Source: an uncultured Clostridia bacterium (GTDB lineage: Bacteria; Bacillota; Clostridia; HGM11514). Taken from it: DNA of 64,000 nt. The stretch is taken from the NCBI GenBank assembly GCA_934464705.1, contig CAKSKB010000016.1, positions 6,457-70,456 on the forward strand. Reading direction: 5' to 3'. The position numbers were made by a program, and so were the translations under genes. Each line of letters starts with the position of its first letter. The stretch's first letter is position 1. Positions 26,701 to 35,746 of this stretch are shown here, in pieces. Under the pieces are notes generated by a model, which worked only from the letters and a program-made list of their open reading frames with translations, was not told the origin of the DNA and made no database searches.

Positions 26701-29700
26701 CAAGGCCTTTTCTGCCCGAAAAAAGATTTGAGATACCTGCGCCGTATACAGTGCCGGTGTCTGTCATGTAAAGGAACCAACGTGCCGGAATCTTATCGTT
26801 TGCAACGCCGTTTTCTCTGTTGTCCCACGCCTGCATATAAAAACCGACATTGTTTTCGATAATTATATTATTGTAAATTTGGTGGAACTGTCCGCCGTGA
26901 GTTTTGAGAGGATAATCCGGAAGACCACCCTTATATATGATGTTTCCGTAGATTGCGGGGCCGACCTCGCCGTCATCGGTAAATACCGCCTGCTGACCGT
27001 GGTGACCGATGTGTGCGCCGATATCATGGAAATAGTTGTATCTTACGATATTTCCGAGGTCGGTGCAGTTTCTGCCGGCATAGATTGCTCCGCCGTCGGC
27101 ATTGAGCAGCTGAACATCATAGATATCATTGTACTCAATAACGGTATTGTTAAGCTTGTCATACCTGATTGCCTCCTGGGCAAAATCAAATATATCGTTG
27201 TGCGAAATCTCGTGTCCTACGCCTGCTGCATATATACCCCTCGAAAGCTGACCGTAACCGCTGTGAATCTTATTGTTGGTTACTACATTTCCGGAAGGAG
27301 TGAGAGAGGTTCTGTCGCCGCCGGAAAGGTCAATGCCGTGCGACGCAAAGTTATATATATCGCAGTTTTTAACGGTTATATTTGAGCCGTTTGCCTTTAT
27401 ACCGTTACCGCCGATACCGCTGATAACCGCACCGTCAACGGTTACATTATCCGAAGCGATATTTATTGCATCGCCTACAGAGTTTGTGAACTCCAAGTTT
27501 TTGAAGGTTATGTACTCTGTGCCTTTTACCGAAAGAAGATCCGCAGTTGTTTTTGAAAGGTACATTTCAGCGCCGTTGACTTTTCCGACAGGATAGAAAT
27601 ACAGTATTCCGCTTTCCCTGTCAAGATAGCTTTCGCCCGGCTGGTCGATTTCTTCAAAAATGTTTTCAAAGTAGAGATATCGCTCGGTTTTTGCGGTGTA
27701 CGTATTCTGTCCGTATGAAGCTTTTCCGCTTGTGGTTACAACCTTTGCCGCAGTGTCGAGAGTGTCGATAAGAAGGCACTCGGGCCACCACAGATATGCA
27801 ATTGCACCGCAGAGGAATGCGTCATCTTTTTTAATCTGCCAGTTTGAGGTGCGGTTTTTGGCGTCAACATATTTAAGAACTGCCGGCTGACCGCCGCCGT
27901 TGTATTTGCCTTGCTGCTCCGCCGTAAGCGTTCCGGTTTCGCCTCTTACATAGTACTGCTCGCCCGTTTTATCCGGGTTGGGCCAGCGCGCGTTGGTAAG
28001 AGCCGTTCCGTTCATATAGAACTTCTGTCCGCTTGTTGTCACCGTTGCACGAAGCTGGGGAATGTCAATCCCCTGTGCTTTAATGTCAAGCATATATATA
28101 TTATCTCTTGCATAGCTTTCGGAAAGCCTATTTAAAAGATTTTCGTCCGTTACCTTCTTGATTTTGCTTGAATCTATCTTGTCAGCTCCGGTAAGCGTTA
28201 CATTTTCGCCCTCATACGGCTGATAGATTATTTCCTGTTCTGCCGTGCCCGAGTCTTCTTTCCCGAAGGTTATTGAAGAATCAAGCTTGTATTCGCCGCC
28301 CTTTATGTACACATTGATATTGCTGTTATCTTCAAACGCTCCGGTTCTTATATACTTCGCAATTTCAGATTTTGCCTTATCAATGCTTGCAAATGCCTTG
28401 TCTTTTGAAGCACCGCTGTTATCGTCGCTTCCGGAGGTCGGGTCAACATAAAAGCTTGTGCCCACCTTGGGAACTTCCTTAAAGTTAACGGTTAATGTCT
28501 GCGCTTCCTTGGTAGGAATGATGCTGAATTTTCCGTCGGAATACGAAATCGGTTTTCCGTCCAGTGAAATTTCTGCGTCATAGCCTGTTTCGGGCTGAAT
28601 TTCAAATTCTGCGGAAAGCCCCATTTTGGCTTCAAATTCAGAGCCGTCAGAAAGGGGGTTGCCCTCAAACTTAACGCTGCCGCCTTCATTCATCCTCAAT
28701 GTGATTTTGGCAAGCTTTGCGTTATCTATTCTGTCAACTTCCCATTTAAGAACGGGGTAACCGTTGTTGAAGCTGTATTTATCCGCAGTGAACGCCTCAC
28801 CTAAAGTTTCGGCAGTCGGTGCGGAAAGGTCGGTTTCAGCTACCGACGGAGCATTGTTTGCGCTGTCTGTTGCCCATTTGCTCCATACTGCCGAGCCGTT
28901 TGCGGAAAGGCTGTAGCAGTCAGCATACTCAAATGTAGCGGTGGTGTTATTTCCCGGAACAGCTCCTATAGGCTTCAGGTAATCAAGCGCAGTTGTTCCG
29001 AGCGAATAACAATTGGATATGTAAGCCTTATTATCTTTTTTCCAGTTATGCCATATTCTTGCGAGAATTCCGCCATAATCATCATATCTTTCGTCTGTAC
29101 CGGTTGAACCTAAAAGCGAAATTCCTTCGGCATAGCAGTTTTTAACTGTCATGGATGTTGTTGCAGTGCCGCCGCTCTCGAACTTCAGACAGCCAATAAC
29201 GCCGCCGTTTGCAGGTGCGGTATCTCTCGACATAATCCTTGATGAAGAATTTTTAACATAGCAGTTTTCAACTGCAACATCTTCAGCTGTACCTATTGAG
29301 TTAAGGTATCCTACAAGAACGCCGGAAATGAACTTATCCGATGTTACGCTTGCGTTTTCAACGCCGACATTTCTGATGCCCTGCCCCGGAACATTACCGA
29401 AACCTGCAACAGCAAAAATACCGTTATTCTGGTTTCCACCGGACGAGGTTGAAGTCCAGTTTTTAATAACATGACCGTCACCGTCGAAACTGCCTCTGAA
29501 GTCCATGCCTTCGCCGATTCCGCCCTTGTTAAAATCGTAACCGGTCATATCAAGGTCGGCCGTCATCTTATAATATCTGATTGCGGAAGGACCGCTGTAT
29601 CTGCCGCAGTAATATCCGGCTTTTCCGAAAGCGCCGCTTGCCGGCCAAACGGTTGTTGTACCCGGAATTGTATAATCCGCCGAGGTATCATAATAACCGT

Positions 29701-29878
29701 TGCCGTAATCGGTTGTCAGATAAACAAGTGTTGCCAAATCTTCAGGTGTTTGAATGAGGTACGGCTCCTCCGCCGTGCCCTTACCTTCAAAATAAACTTC
29801 ATCTGCCGATACAAAAGTAATGGGCAGCATACTGATTATCAATGCAATGCTTAATAAAAGCGCTAATATTTTTTTCAT
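23786..29878 (-). CDS. giant S-layer-anchored right-handed beta-helix protein
   Basis: A 2030-residue surface protein. A signal peptide (1-25) leads to a repeat-rich N-terminal module (about 30-345; FDGDGHVIKNWTS, IRNVGVENASVTSDKFISG) resembling GLUG-type repeats. A beta-repeat domain (NEGGSVKFEGNPL) is followed by FYVDPTSGSDDNSG, the opening of DUF1565-type parallel beta-helices, which run to about 1150 with many N-I and N-V strand repeats, as in polysaccharide lyases. After that come an Ig-like segment, two helical segments (about 1300 and 1620) flanking a lectin-like fold, a proline-glycine linker, and three SLH domains (about 1855-2030) that bind secondary wall polymer. It is the second gene of a two-gene unit. 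The role is probably polysaccharide binding or cleavage; no catalytic residues were identified with confidence. Confidence 0.9.
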   Translation of the reverse strand: MKKILALLLSIALIISMLPITFVSADEVYFEGKGTAEEPYLIQTPEDLATLVYLTTDYGNGYYDTSADYTIPGTTTVWPASGAFGKAGYYCGRYSGPSAIRYYKMTADLDMTGYDFNKGGIGEGMDFRGSFDGDGHVIKNWTSTSSGGNQNNGIFAVAGFGNVPGQGIRNVGVENASVTSDKFISGVLVGYLNSIGTAEDVAVENCYVKNSSSRIMSRDTAPANGGVIGCLKFESGGTATTSMTVKNCYAEGISLLGSTGTDERYDDYGGILARIWHNWKKDNKAYISNCYSLGTTALDYLKPIGAVPGNNTTATFEYADCYSLSANGSAVWSKWATDSANNAPSVAETDLSAPTAETLGEAFTADKYSFNNGYPVLKWEVDRIDNAKLAKITLRMNEGGSVKFEGNPLSDGSEFEAKMGLSAEFEIQPETGYDAEISLDGKPISYSDGKFSIIPTKEAQTLTVNFKEVPKVGTSFYVDPTSGSDDNSGASKDKAFASIDKAKSEIAKYIRTGAFEDNSNINVYIKGGEYKLDSSITFGKEDSGTAEQEIIYQPYEGENVTLTGADKIDSSKIKKVTDENLLNRLSESYARDNIYMLDIKAQGIDIPQLRATVTTSGQKFYMNGTALTNARWPNPDKTGEQYYVRGETGTLTAEQQGKYNGGGQPAVLKYVDAKNRTSNWQIKKDDAFLCGAIAYLWWPECLLIDTLDTAAKVVTTSGKASYGQNTYTAKTERYLYFENIFEEIDQPGESYLDRESGILYFYPVGKVNGAEMYLSKTTADLLSVKGTEYITFKNLEFTNSVGDAINIASDNVTVDGAVISGIGGNGIKANGSNITVKNCDIYNFASHGIDLSGGDRTSLTPSGNVVTNNKIHSGYGQLSRGIYAAGVGHEISHNDIFDFAQEAIRYDKLNNTVIEYNDIYDVQLLNADGGAIYAGRNCTDLGNIVRYNYFHDIGAHIGHHGQQAVFTDDGEVGPAIYGNIIYKGGLPDYPLKTHGGQFHQIYNNIIIENNVGFYMQAWDNRENGVANDKIPARWFLYMTDTGTVYGAGISNLFSGRKGLVLSNEWRKYYTETESTKYWAKVFDFINSENYNAAKEFSDKGDAAGFRAWMEKNLPAGDTNFIYNNVLIDIGSLGSGWGKFENNLQVSSKSASGWFTAYGSDFTLTEDGLNTIKNTIPEFEKPEFSKMGVQDESTAKPAIANASILGSAAVGKTLSAKYDYSGANDEGSTEIYWYYANSKNGSYTRITDGYGKYYTVDSAYDNKYIRYEAVPKDVKYTHGERAVSESVYIDPNATTVDKDGLWALIEKVNGVLDEAVVGTEGGQYDQESKDALTAARDKALSVANNANAYQYQVTEAETELKVALDIFKKSVHDILSTLGVERISLKECLEDEAGWNKSTGDDLKFENGALIIGDGNATLAEYTAKKFSKTQFSFKMKPEIIDPSAANAENAWVGIYLRQQKNGWCWNGGNGAAMFDLKQQLIQYQQHPKPLTWSAAIHPDLVLNDKKLEMGKTYDVSVGVYETKTDGEILIELTLNGEKVYMDSIFGTELTGTEGMFAISAGNNTRLTVYAAEADKTELNAEIAAAESFVSGAKTGNGYGEYPKDVIDSVNAAIADAKKVSADANAVQFEVDEAALKLKKAANAAKGMFNQSGSVGETVTINYGGEKAELTVPDSVSKVTVNAEKDKALPKFSAKSKDFEMTAEDGSIPGSSFELPTKTAEPSGSFKLGDVSRVYGGGYTEFNKPVRIVLYGAGGVQVAYKNEKGGYVQISRTIKEDSFAAAETALSDGKTVAVKFVSGNDLVIYTTAVTEFVTYTKTASEPYEPSVTPGGGGTTKPSGNKGTNGFYSGETTNPSISNPFTDMVNHWAAADVLAMNKAGIVSGVSDTLFDPDRNITRAEFAAIIARALKLNDKTADYKDVNGEWFAPYVGACSEAGIISGYDGYFRPNDNITRQEMAVIIVNAYSYLEKQGANGGIDSFSDKSEIADWAKAAVDTASSVGLISGMGDGTFAPEANATRAQAASIVKRLLDK

Positions 29879-29905
29879 ACAAATCTCCTTTGGTCAATGT
29901 CCTCT

Positions 29906-31633
29906 TTACTCCAATGTAAAACTGTCTGTTTCATCTCCGTATGCCGCAGAACTGCCCTCATCTGCAACATAATACGGTTTCATCGTGAAGTTTCCTTCGT
30001 TTACGCCTTCACCGTAAACTTTGATGGCATATGCTCCGTTTTTATTATCTGCCGCTTTGAGCGTAAGCGCTTTTCCGTCCGAAGTGCGTGTAATAACCAT
30101 GCCGTATTCAAACGGATTTAAACCGCTGAACTTTGCATATGCAACCGCTGCCGGTACGGCATCTTCGCCATAAGTTGTTACCGTTACGGTCTTATCGGCA
30201 ATAATTGAAGGTTCTGCTGCATTTTCTTTAAATTCCGCAGACCATACGCCATTGTCTGTCAAGTCAGAAAATGCAAACTTTGCACTGCCCGATATACCGA
30301 AAGCCGAGGTTTTATCCTCGCCGCCGTACTTAACAGCCGAAAGCGTATAGTTTTCGGAAGGCTCCGCAGTAACTGTAAGGTCTGCACCGGTTTTGATATA
30401 AACCGTATTGCCGCTTTTTTTAACCAAGCCTGTTTCTTCCGTCACATCAAGAGTACCGTTTTCGGTTGCTGCAAGTGTGTTTGTTATGTAGGTGTATTCC
30501 CATGAGAAAACAGGAAGTCCGCCGTTCAGTTCGAGAACATCGTCAACGAATGTTCCGCCTGTGAAAGATGCGGCAGTCGGTGCGAGAAGGTTTGTTTCGG
30601 TCGCAACGGGCGCAAGGGAACTCGTGCCGCTCTCCCATTTGCTCCAATCCGTGCCGTTTGCCGAAAGGCTGTAGCAATCCGTGAATGAGAATGTAGCGTG
30701 TTCCGTAGTTCCCGGAACAGCTCCTACAGGCTGAAGATAATCATTGGTAGTTGTTCCGAGCGAATAGCAATTCGATATGTAAGCCTTATTAGCATTATTC
30801 CAGTTATGCCATATTCTTGCTACGATTCCGGCGTAATCCGGCTGTCTGCCGTCTGCACCGTCTGAATTTAAAAGCGAAATTCCTTCGGCGTAGCAGTTTT
30901 TAACTGTGATGGATGTTGCAGAGCCGCTCTCGAACTTCAAACAGCCGACAACGCCGCCGTTTGAGGGCGCAGTATCTCTTGTCATAATCCTTGATGAAGA
31001 ATTTTTAACATAGCAGTTTTCAACAGCAACATCTTCAACTGTACCTATCGAGCTCAGGTATCCGACAAGAACACCCGAAATGAATTTATCCGATGTCACG
31101 CTTGCATTTTCAACACCGACATTTCTGATACCCTGCCCCGAAACATTACCGAAGCCCGCTACGGCAAAAATACCGTTATTCTGCTTTCCGCCTGACGAAG
31201 TTGAAGTCCAGTTTTTAATAACATGACCGTCACCGTCGAAGCTGCCTCTAAAATCCATACCTTCGCCGATTCCGCCCTTGTTAAAATCGTAACCGGTCAT
31301 ATCCAAATCTGCGGTCATCTTATAATATCTGATTGCGGAAGGGCTGCTGTACCTGCCGCAGTAATACCCGGCTTTTCCGAAAGCGCCGCTTGCCGGCCAA
31401 ACGGTTGTTGTACCCGGAATTGTATAATCCGCCGAGGTATCATAATAACCGTTATCATAGTCGGTTGTAAGATAAACGAGGGTTGCCAGATCCGCAGGCG
31501 TCTGAATGAGGTAAGGCTCGTCCTTCGTACCTTTGCCCGCAAAGTACTGGTCAGTTTCATCGGCAAATACACCGCACGGCAAAGCCGTCAGCACAAGTGC
31601 CAAAGCAAGTAATAAGACAATCGTTCTTTTCAT
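29906..31633 (-). CDS. secreted protein sharing the N-terminal module of the giant SLH protein
   Basis: A 575-residue exported protein with a signal peptide 1-24 (LTALPCGVFA). Residues about 30-340 are nearly the same as the N-terminal module of the next gene, including runs such as YYDTSADYTIPGTTTVWPAS. The remainder (about 345-575) is beta-rich (TENGTLDVTEETGLVKKSGN; TLKAADNKNGAYAIKVYGEG) with no SLH or sortase motif. It lies 27 nt upstream of the giant gene and would be made with it, perhaps as its secreted partner. No enzymatic motif was seen. Confidence 0.85.
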   Translation of the reverse strand: MKRTIVLLLALALVLTALPCGVFADETDQYFAGKGTKDEPYLIQTPADLATLVYLTTDYDNGYYDTSADYTIPGTTTVWPASGAFGKAGYYCGRYSSPSAIRYYKMTADLDMTGYDFNKGGIGEGMDFRGSFDGDGHVIKNWTSTSSGGKQNNGIFAVAGFGNVSGQGIRNVGVENASVTSDKFISGVLVGYLSSIGTVEDVAVENCYVKNSSSRIMTRDTAPSNGGVVGCLKFESGSATSITVKNCYAEGISLLNSDGADGRQPDYAGIVARIWHNWNNANKAYISNCYSLGTTTNDYLQPVGAVPGTTEHATFSFTDCYSLSANGTDWSKWESGTSSLAPVATETNLLAPTAASFTGGTFVDDVLELNGGLPVFSWEYTYITNTLAATENGTLDVTEETGLVKKSGNTVYIKTGADLTVTAEPSENYTLSAVKYGGEDKTSAFGISGSAKFAFSDLTDNGVWSAEFKENAAEPSIIADKTVTVTTYGEDAVPAAVAYAKFSGLNPFEYGMVITRTSDGKALTLKAADNKNGAYAIKVYGEGVNEGNFTMKPYYVADEGSSAAYGDETDSFTLE

Positions 31634-31685
31634 TTAATCACTCCCTTTTTTAATTTTAACGCTGTCTATACATATATTGTACAAA

Positions 31686-31715
31686 AAAAATTGCCGTCTT
31701 GCAACGGCAATTTTT
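31686..31715 (-). terminator. terminator of the SGNH-AraC unit
   Basis: A 12-bp stem (31686-31697 with 31704-31715) with a 6-nt loop, followed by T residues on the minus strand, 14 nt after the AraC gene stop. Confidence 0.88.
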
Positions 31716-31729
31716 ACGCAAAAACCTAA

Positions 31730-32596
31730 CTATTTTTTGATTTGGGATTTTCTGTATGAATTCGGGGTTGTTCCGCATATTTTTTTGAAATATCGGTAAA
31801 ACCTTACATCGTCGTCATACCCTATCATTCTGCCGATTTCATCAACGGACAAATCGGTTTCCCGAAGCAGGCGGCAGGCATTTTCGATACGCTTTTTCTG
31901 AATATAATCCGTAATCGTCATACCGTAACATTCACGGAACATCGTACTGAAATACGACGGCTGATAAAGACTCTTTTTAGCAAGCTCGGAAAGCGACAGT
32001 TTTTCATTATAGTGCGTTTCTATATAATCGAGAACCTCGGCGGTTATGCGGGTTTTTGTCTTATTTCCGAAGTGCTGCGTCATTTCCCGAAGCGCCATCG
32101 TCAGCAGAATCATTGCACTGCATTTTATAATCATTTCCCACCCGGGGATTTTGTTCTCATACTCCCGATACAGCATTTCGGCAAGCATATCCGCTTTCAG
32201 AACATCTTCGCCGCGGAACTGAATAAGACTCTTTTCTCCCGCCAGGTTTCTGAATTCCTGAAAGCATGAAATCATCATTATTTCAAATGCGTTATTGCTT
32301 ACAAGCGTGCTGTCATCATTTATAAAAAACTCCGGCTTGAACAGAATGTTGTAATAGACGGTATCCTCCGTTGTTTCCATTTCGTGTTCCTGACCGAAAT
32401 TCACGAACAGAAAACAGCCCTTGTGCACATCGTATCTTGTACCTTCTATACTGTGCCAGCCCTTTCCGTTTGCAACATACACAAATTCGATAAATTCGTG
32501 TGTGTGCGGCGGCTCGATCCATTTGCAGGCACTCTTTCTGATACAAGCCAGGTCGTCTTCACCGAAAAAATTCCGGTAAGTAAAATGTTTCATCAA
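31730..32596 (-). CDS. AraC-family transcriptional regulator
   Basis: A 288-residue regulator. The N-terminal cupin-type sensing domain (THEFIEFVYVANGKGWHSI, GCFLFVNFGQEHE) is followed by a C-terminal pair of helix-turn-helix motifs (LSLSELAKKSLYQPSYFSTM and the RFYRYFKKICGTTPNSYR end) at about 190-285. It lies 12 nt downstream of the SGNH hydrolase gene in the same unit. Next to it lie the surface-protein genes at 23786-31633. These proteins usually sense sugars, and the neighbours suggest control of polysaccharide use; the ligand is unknown. Confidence 0.92.
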   Translation of the reverse strand: MMKHFTYRNFFGEDDLACIRKSACKWIEPPHTHEFIEFVYVANGKGWHSIEGTRYDVHKGCFLFVNFGQEHEMETTEDTVYYNILFKPEFFINDDSTLVSNNAFEIMMISCFQEFRNLAGEKSLIQFRGEDVLKADMLAEMLYREYENKIPGWEMIIKCSAMILLTMALREMTQHFGNKTKTRITAEVLDYIETHYNEKLSLSELAKKSLYQPSYFSTMFRECYGMTITDYIQKKRIENACRLLRETDLSVDEIGRMIGYDDDVRFYRYFKKICGTTPNSYRKSQIKK

Positions 32597-32608
32597 ATCA
32601 TCTCCGTA

Positions 32609-33253
32609 TTAAAGAGATTTTATAAAACCTGCCACTTTATCCGCAAGATATGAATGCCCGAAATCGTTCGGGTGAAGCCCGTCTGCGGTGTATGTAAGCT
32701 TATTTGCCTCAACATCGGGGCAAATCCCGGATTCATTATACAAATCAAGCACCGGAATCGCATATTTTGCGGCGGTTTTCTTAATTATCTCAACAAAATC
32801 CGAAAGAACATGACCGTCAAACCTCGGATTATTTTCGCCTTCTCTTTTAAGAGGCGTCATAACCATAAGCTGCTTGCCGGCATAGCTTTCAGTAAGATAC
32901 CTGAAAAGCACATCGCACGAACCGCAGAAGGTGTCCGCCGTGTCATCGCCGAAGCTTCCGAAAGGAGCGTCGCCGTGACCGTAATCGTTCGTTCCGCCGA
33001 AAACTAAAACGAGGTCGGCGTCCTTATCCATTTCCTTGGCACGCAGTATGAAATCACGGTCAAAGCGTTCACATTCGCTTTTGCCTATCTGCGGCGCAAT
33101 TCTTGTTCCGCCTATTCCGTAATTCCTTGCGGCTGCCGGGGCATAACGCTCCGCAAACACACCAACATATCCCTTTACGGCAGGGTCGCTTGCTCCGCTG
33201 CCTTCCGTAATACTGTCACCCAAAAAGTTAATTTTTAATTTTTTAATATCCAT
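32609..33253 (-). CDS. SGNH/GDSL-family hydrolase, cytoplasmic
   Basis: A 214-residue single-domain esterase or lipase-like enzyme without signal peptide. Blocks: INFLGDSITEGSGAS with the nucleophile serine, NYGIGGTRIAP (block II), VFGGTNDYGHGD (block III, Asn), and GLHPNDFGHSYLADKV (block V with Asp-His). The start is the ATG at 33253, with GAGGTG 6 nt upstream. It is the first gene of a unit with the AraC regulator. Being intracellular, it may deacetylate imported sugars, but this is inference. Confidence 0.85.
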   Translation of the reverse strand: MDIKKLKINFLGDSITEGSGASDPAVKGYVGVFAERYAPAAARNYGIGGTRIAPQIGKSECERFDRDFILRAKEMDKDADLVLVFGGTNDYGHGDAPFGSFGDDTADTFCGSCDVLFRYLTESYAGKQLMVMTPLKREGENNPRFDGHVLSDFVEIIKKTAAKYAIPVLDLYNESGICPDVEANKLTYTADGLHPNDFGHSYLADKVAGFIKSL

Positions 33254-33272
33254 GATAGTCACCTCAAAGACA

Positions 33273-33300
33273 ATTATAGCATATTTTGAAAAAATGTCAA
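33273..33300 (-). promoter_or_regulatory. promoter of the SGNH-AraC unit
   Basis: TTGACA (33300-33295), a 16-nt spacer and TATAAT (33278-33273) on the minus strand, 20 nt before the start codon. Confidence 0.78.
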
Positions 33301-33353
33301 TAAAAATATAGATTTTTCGACATATTTATGTTAAAATAAAATCGGTGATTGTT

Positions 33354-34739
33354 ATGAAAATAAAAGGCTGCGGAGAAAAGGTTTCGGAGCTTATCGATAT
33401 GCCGCTTCCGTGCGGCGGTACGGGAAAATGCGGAAAATGCAAAATAAGAATAAACGGCGATATTTCGCCGATTGGGGCGGACGAGAAAAGGCTGCTTTCC
33501 GAAAAGGAAATCCAAAGCGGAATCCGCCTTGCGTGCCGATGCCGTGTTTTCGGAGAAGCCGAAACGGACGACGCCGCACGCAGCGAGATTCACGGAATAA
33601 CAGGCGGATTTTCACCCGAAGGCAGACACATAAACCCTATAACCGGCAGCAAAAAATGCGTTGCTGCGGCGTTTGACATCGGCACAACAACGGTTGCATA
33701 CTATATTTATTCCCTCCCGGAAGGCGTTCTGACAGAGTCCGGGTGCTTTGAAAATGCACAAAGAAAATTCGGCGCAGATGTGATTTCAAGGATATCCTGT
33801 GCCGAAAACACAGGGGCAGAAAAACTGACGGAAACAATCGTGAGCCAAATCAACAGTATCAAAGAAAAATTCAAACCCGAATTTTCCGTTGTAACGGGAA
33901 ACACCGTTATGCTGCACTTTTACACGGGGCTTGACCCGAGCGGAATCGCAAGGTTTCCGTTCACGCCCAAAAGCCTTTTCGGCTGCCGCTTCGGCGACGA
34001 TTACATTCCAAGGTGCATATCGCCGTTCATCGGAGCAGACGCTTACTGCGCCGTTATCGCAAGCGAAATGGTCAAAACCGATGAGCCGTCTTTGCTGATT
34101 GACCTCGGAACAAACGCCGAAATTGCGCTCTGGGACGGAAAACGCCTTTTGTGCACCTCCGCCGCTGCCGGGCCGTGCTTTGAAGGGTACGGGCTTTCGA
34201 GGGGCATGGGCGCAGCGGACGGTGCAATATCCAAAGCATTTATCGCAAACGGAAGAATCTGTTATGAAACAATCGGGCAAAAGCCGCCTGTCGGATTTTG
34301 CGGCAGCGGAATTACAGATGTTATAGCTGCGCTGCTCGACCTCGGGGAAATTGCCGAAACCGGTCTTTCGGAAAATGATATTTATATAGGAAGCGTTCCC
34401 TTAACGCAAGACGACATAAGGCAGATTCAGACAGCAAAAGCCGCCGTTGCGGCATGGATTGAAATTCTGTGCGGCAAAAGCGATTCAAAGCCGAAAAAGC
34501 TGTATATTGCAGGCGGTTTCGGCTCATCGTTAAATCCGAAAAGCGCCGCAAGAATCGGGCTTATCCCTAAAGAGCTTTCCGAAAACTGCGTACAGCTCGG
34601 AAACGCCGCAGCGGCCGGTGCCCAAATGATGCTGCTTGACAAATCGCTTATGAAAAACCCCGATTTCACGGCAGAAACGGTTGAACTGTCGGGAAACCGG
34701 GAATTTTCGGAATGCTTCATAAAGCATATGAAATTTTAA
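33354..34739 (+). CDS. RACo-like ferredoxin-ASKHA ATPase (DUF4445 type)
   Basis: A 461-residue protein with two parts. An N-terminal [2Fe-2S] ferredoxin-like domain has cysteines 20, 26 and 29 in LPCGGTGKCGKCKIR and a fourth in ACRCRVFG (about 62-64). A C-terminal ASKHA ATPase contains AFDIGTTTVAYYIYSLPEG, LIDLGTNAEIALWDG, FCGSGITDVIAALLDLG and LYIAGGFGSSLNPKSA. This is the layout of reductive activators of corrinoid proteins (RACo), but shorter than usual: the linker region between the parts is reduced. No corrinoid protein or methyltransferase lies in the window. The ATG at 33354 is preferred over a GTG nine nt upstream. The 3' end overlaps the oxidoreductase gene by 4 nt. Confidence 0.85.
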   Translation: MKIKGCGEKVSELIDMPLPCGGTGKCGKCKIRINGDISPIGADEKRLLSEKEIQSGIRLACRCRVFGEAETDDAARSEIHGITGGFSPEGRHINPITGSKKCVAAAFDIGTTTVAYYIYSLPEGVLTESGCFENAQRKFGADVISRISCAENTGAEKLTETIVSQINSIKEKFKPEFSVVTGNTVMLHFYTGLDPSGIARFPFTPKSLFGCRFGDDYIPRCISPFIGADAYCAVIASEMVKTDEPSLLIDLGTNAEIALWDGKRLLCTSAAAGPCFEGYGLSRGMGAADGAISKAFIANGRICYETIGQKPPVGFCGSGITDVIAALLDLGEIAETGLSENDIYIGSVPLTQDDIRQIQTAKAAVAAWIEILCGKSDSKPKKLYIAGGFGSSLNPKSAARIGLIPKELSENCVQLGNAAAAGAQMMLLDKSLMKNPDFTAETVELSGNREFSECFIKHMKF

Positions 34740-35743
34740 AATCTGACTCCGCAGCAGCGCAGAAGCAATTTATACAATTTTAATTCATAATCGTAACCGA
34801 ACGGATTTTCGTGTTCTCCCCGAACCAATTCCGCAAATCCGCGCATCATGTTATCATATCTGTTTTCCGCTTTTGAATTTACAACCGGAGATGTATATGC
34901 CCAATTCGCCGCTTTATCTGCCGCCGTACATCTCACGCCGGTATATACATCAAACTTTTCGTCAAATGCTTCAAGCGGTTTAAGCTCCAAAGTTCCTTTT
35001 GAGCCGCATATAACCAGCTGCCGCCTTGCATATCCGCCGGGCTCGGCAGCACAGGTTTTCGCAAACGAAACACCGCTTTTGTAACGGAACACCACCATGC
35101 CGTAATCCTCAGCGGTAACATTGTCGGTTCCTACAGGACAGCTCAAGGGTATAACCTCATCGGGTTCGCCCATAATCCTTAAAACCAGGTCAATCAGGTG
35201 ACAGCCGAGGAAAAACAGCATACCGCCCGGAAACCGTGCCAGCCACTGCCTTTTTTCGGGTGTGTGGAAGCAGTCCATGTGTGCCTCAACGCAGTAAATT
35301 TCTCCGAGTTCACCGGATTTGGCTTTTCGGACAGCCTCGTTTATCGCCTTGTTATAGCGGTACATATACCCGAGATGAAAGACAGTTTTGTTTGTTTTTA
35401 CCGTTTTGATAAGTTCTTCAAACGCAGCCAAATCAAGTCCGCCCGGCTTATCCATGTGTACCGGAAGCCCCGCTTTCGCCGCAATATGCGCATATTTTGT
35501 GAGGCTGACTTCTTCGGTTTCGATAACCGCCGCATCGAGATTTTCGATAGCGAGAGCCTCGTCGACCGACATAACAGGCAGATTAGCATACCTTTGCAGC
35601 CTGTCGGCGAAATCCGCTTTTTCGCTTTCCGGGAGCGCCAGCGCCGCAACCTCAAAAACATCGCTTAGCCTTAAAAGGCTGTCAAGTATACCGGTTGCGT
35701 GGTCATGCCCTATTCCGATTTGAATTACCTTGATTTTTTTCAT
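34736..35743 (-). CDS. Gfo/Idh/MocA-family oxidoreductase
   Basis: A 335-residue NAD(P)-dependent sugar-type dehydrogenase. The N-terminal Rossmann fold starts KVIQIGIGHDHATG; the EKP motif appears as PVHMDKPGG. The middle has YMYRYNKAINEAVRK, and the active-site region PGGMLFFLGCHLIDLVLRIMG holds the likely catalytic His. Substrates of this family are cyclic polyols, sugars or their phosphates; none can be named. It is the last gene of a three-gene oxidoreductase unit, with 3 nt between it and the gene before. Confidence 0.88.
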   Translation of the reverse strand: MKKIKVIQIGIGHDHATGILDSLLRLSDVFEVAALALPESEKADFADRLQRYANLPVMSVDEALAIENLDAAVIETEEVSLTKYAHIAAKAGLPVHMDKPGGLDLAAFEELIKTVKTNKTVFHLGYMYRYNKAINEAVRKAKSGELGEIYCVEAHMDCFHTPEKRQWLARFPGGMLFFLGCHLIDLVLRIMGEPDEVIPLSCPVGTDNVTAEDYGMVVFRYKSGVSFAKTCAAEPGGYARRQLVICGSKGTLELKPLEAFDEKFDVYTGVRCTAADKAANWAYTSPVVNSKAENRYDNMMRGFAELVRGEHENPFGYDYELKLYKLLLRCCGVRF

Positions 35744-35746
35744 AGA

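Noticed and set aside
33410..34326. Several plus- and minus-strand frames inside the RACo-like gene
   Set aside because: Shadows caused by the G/C-rich third positions of the real gene.
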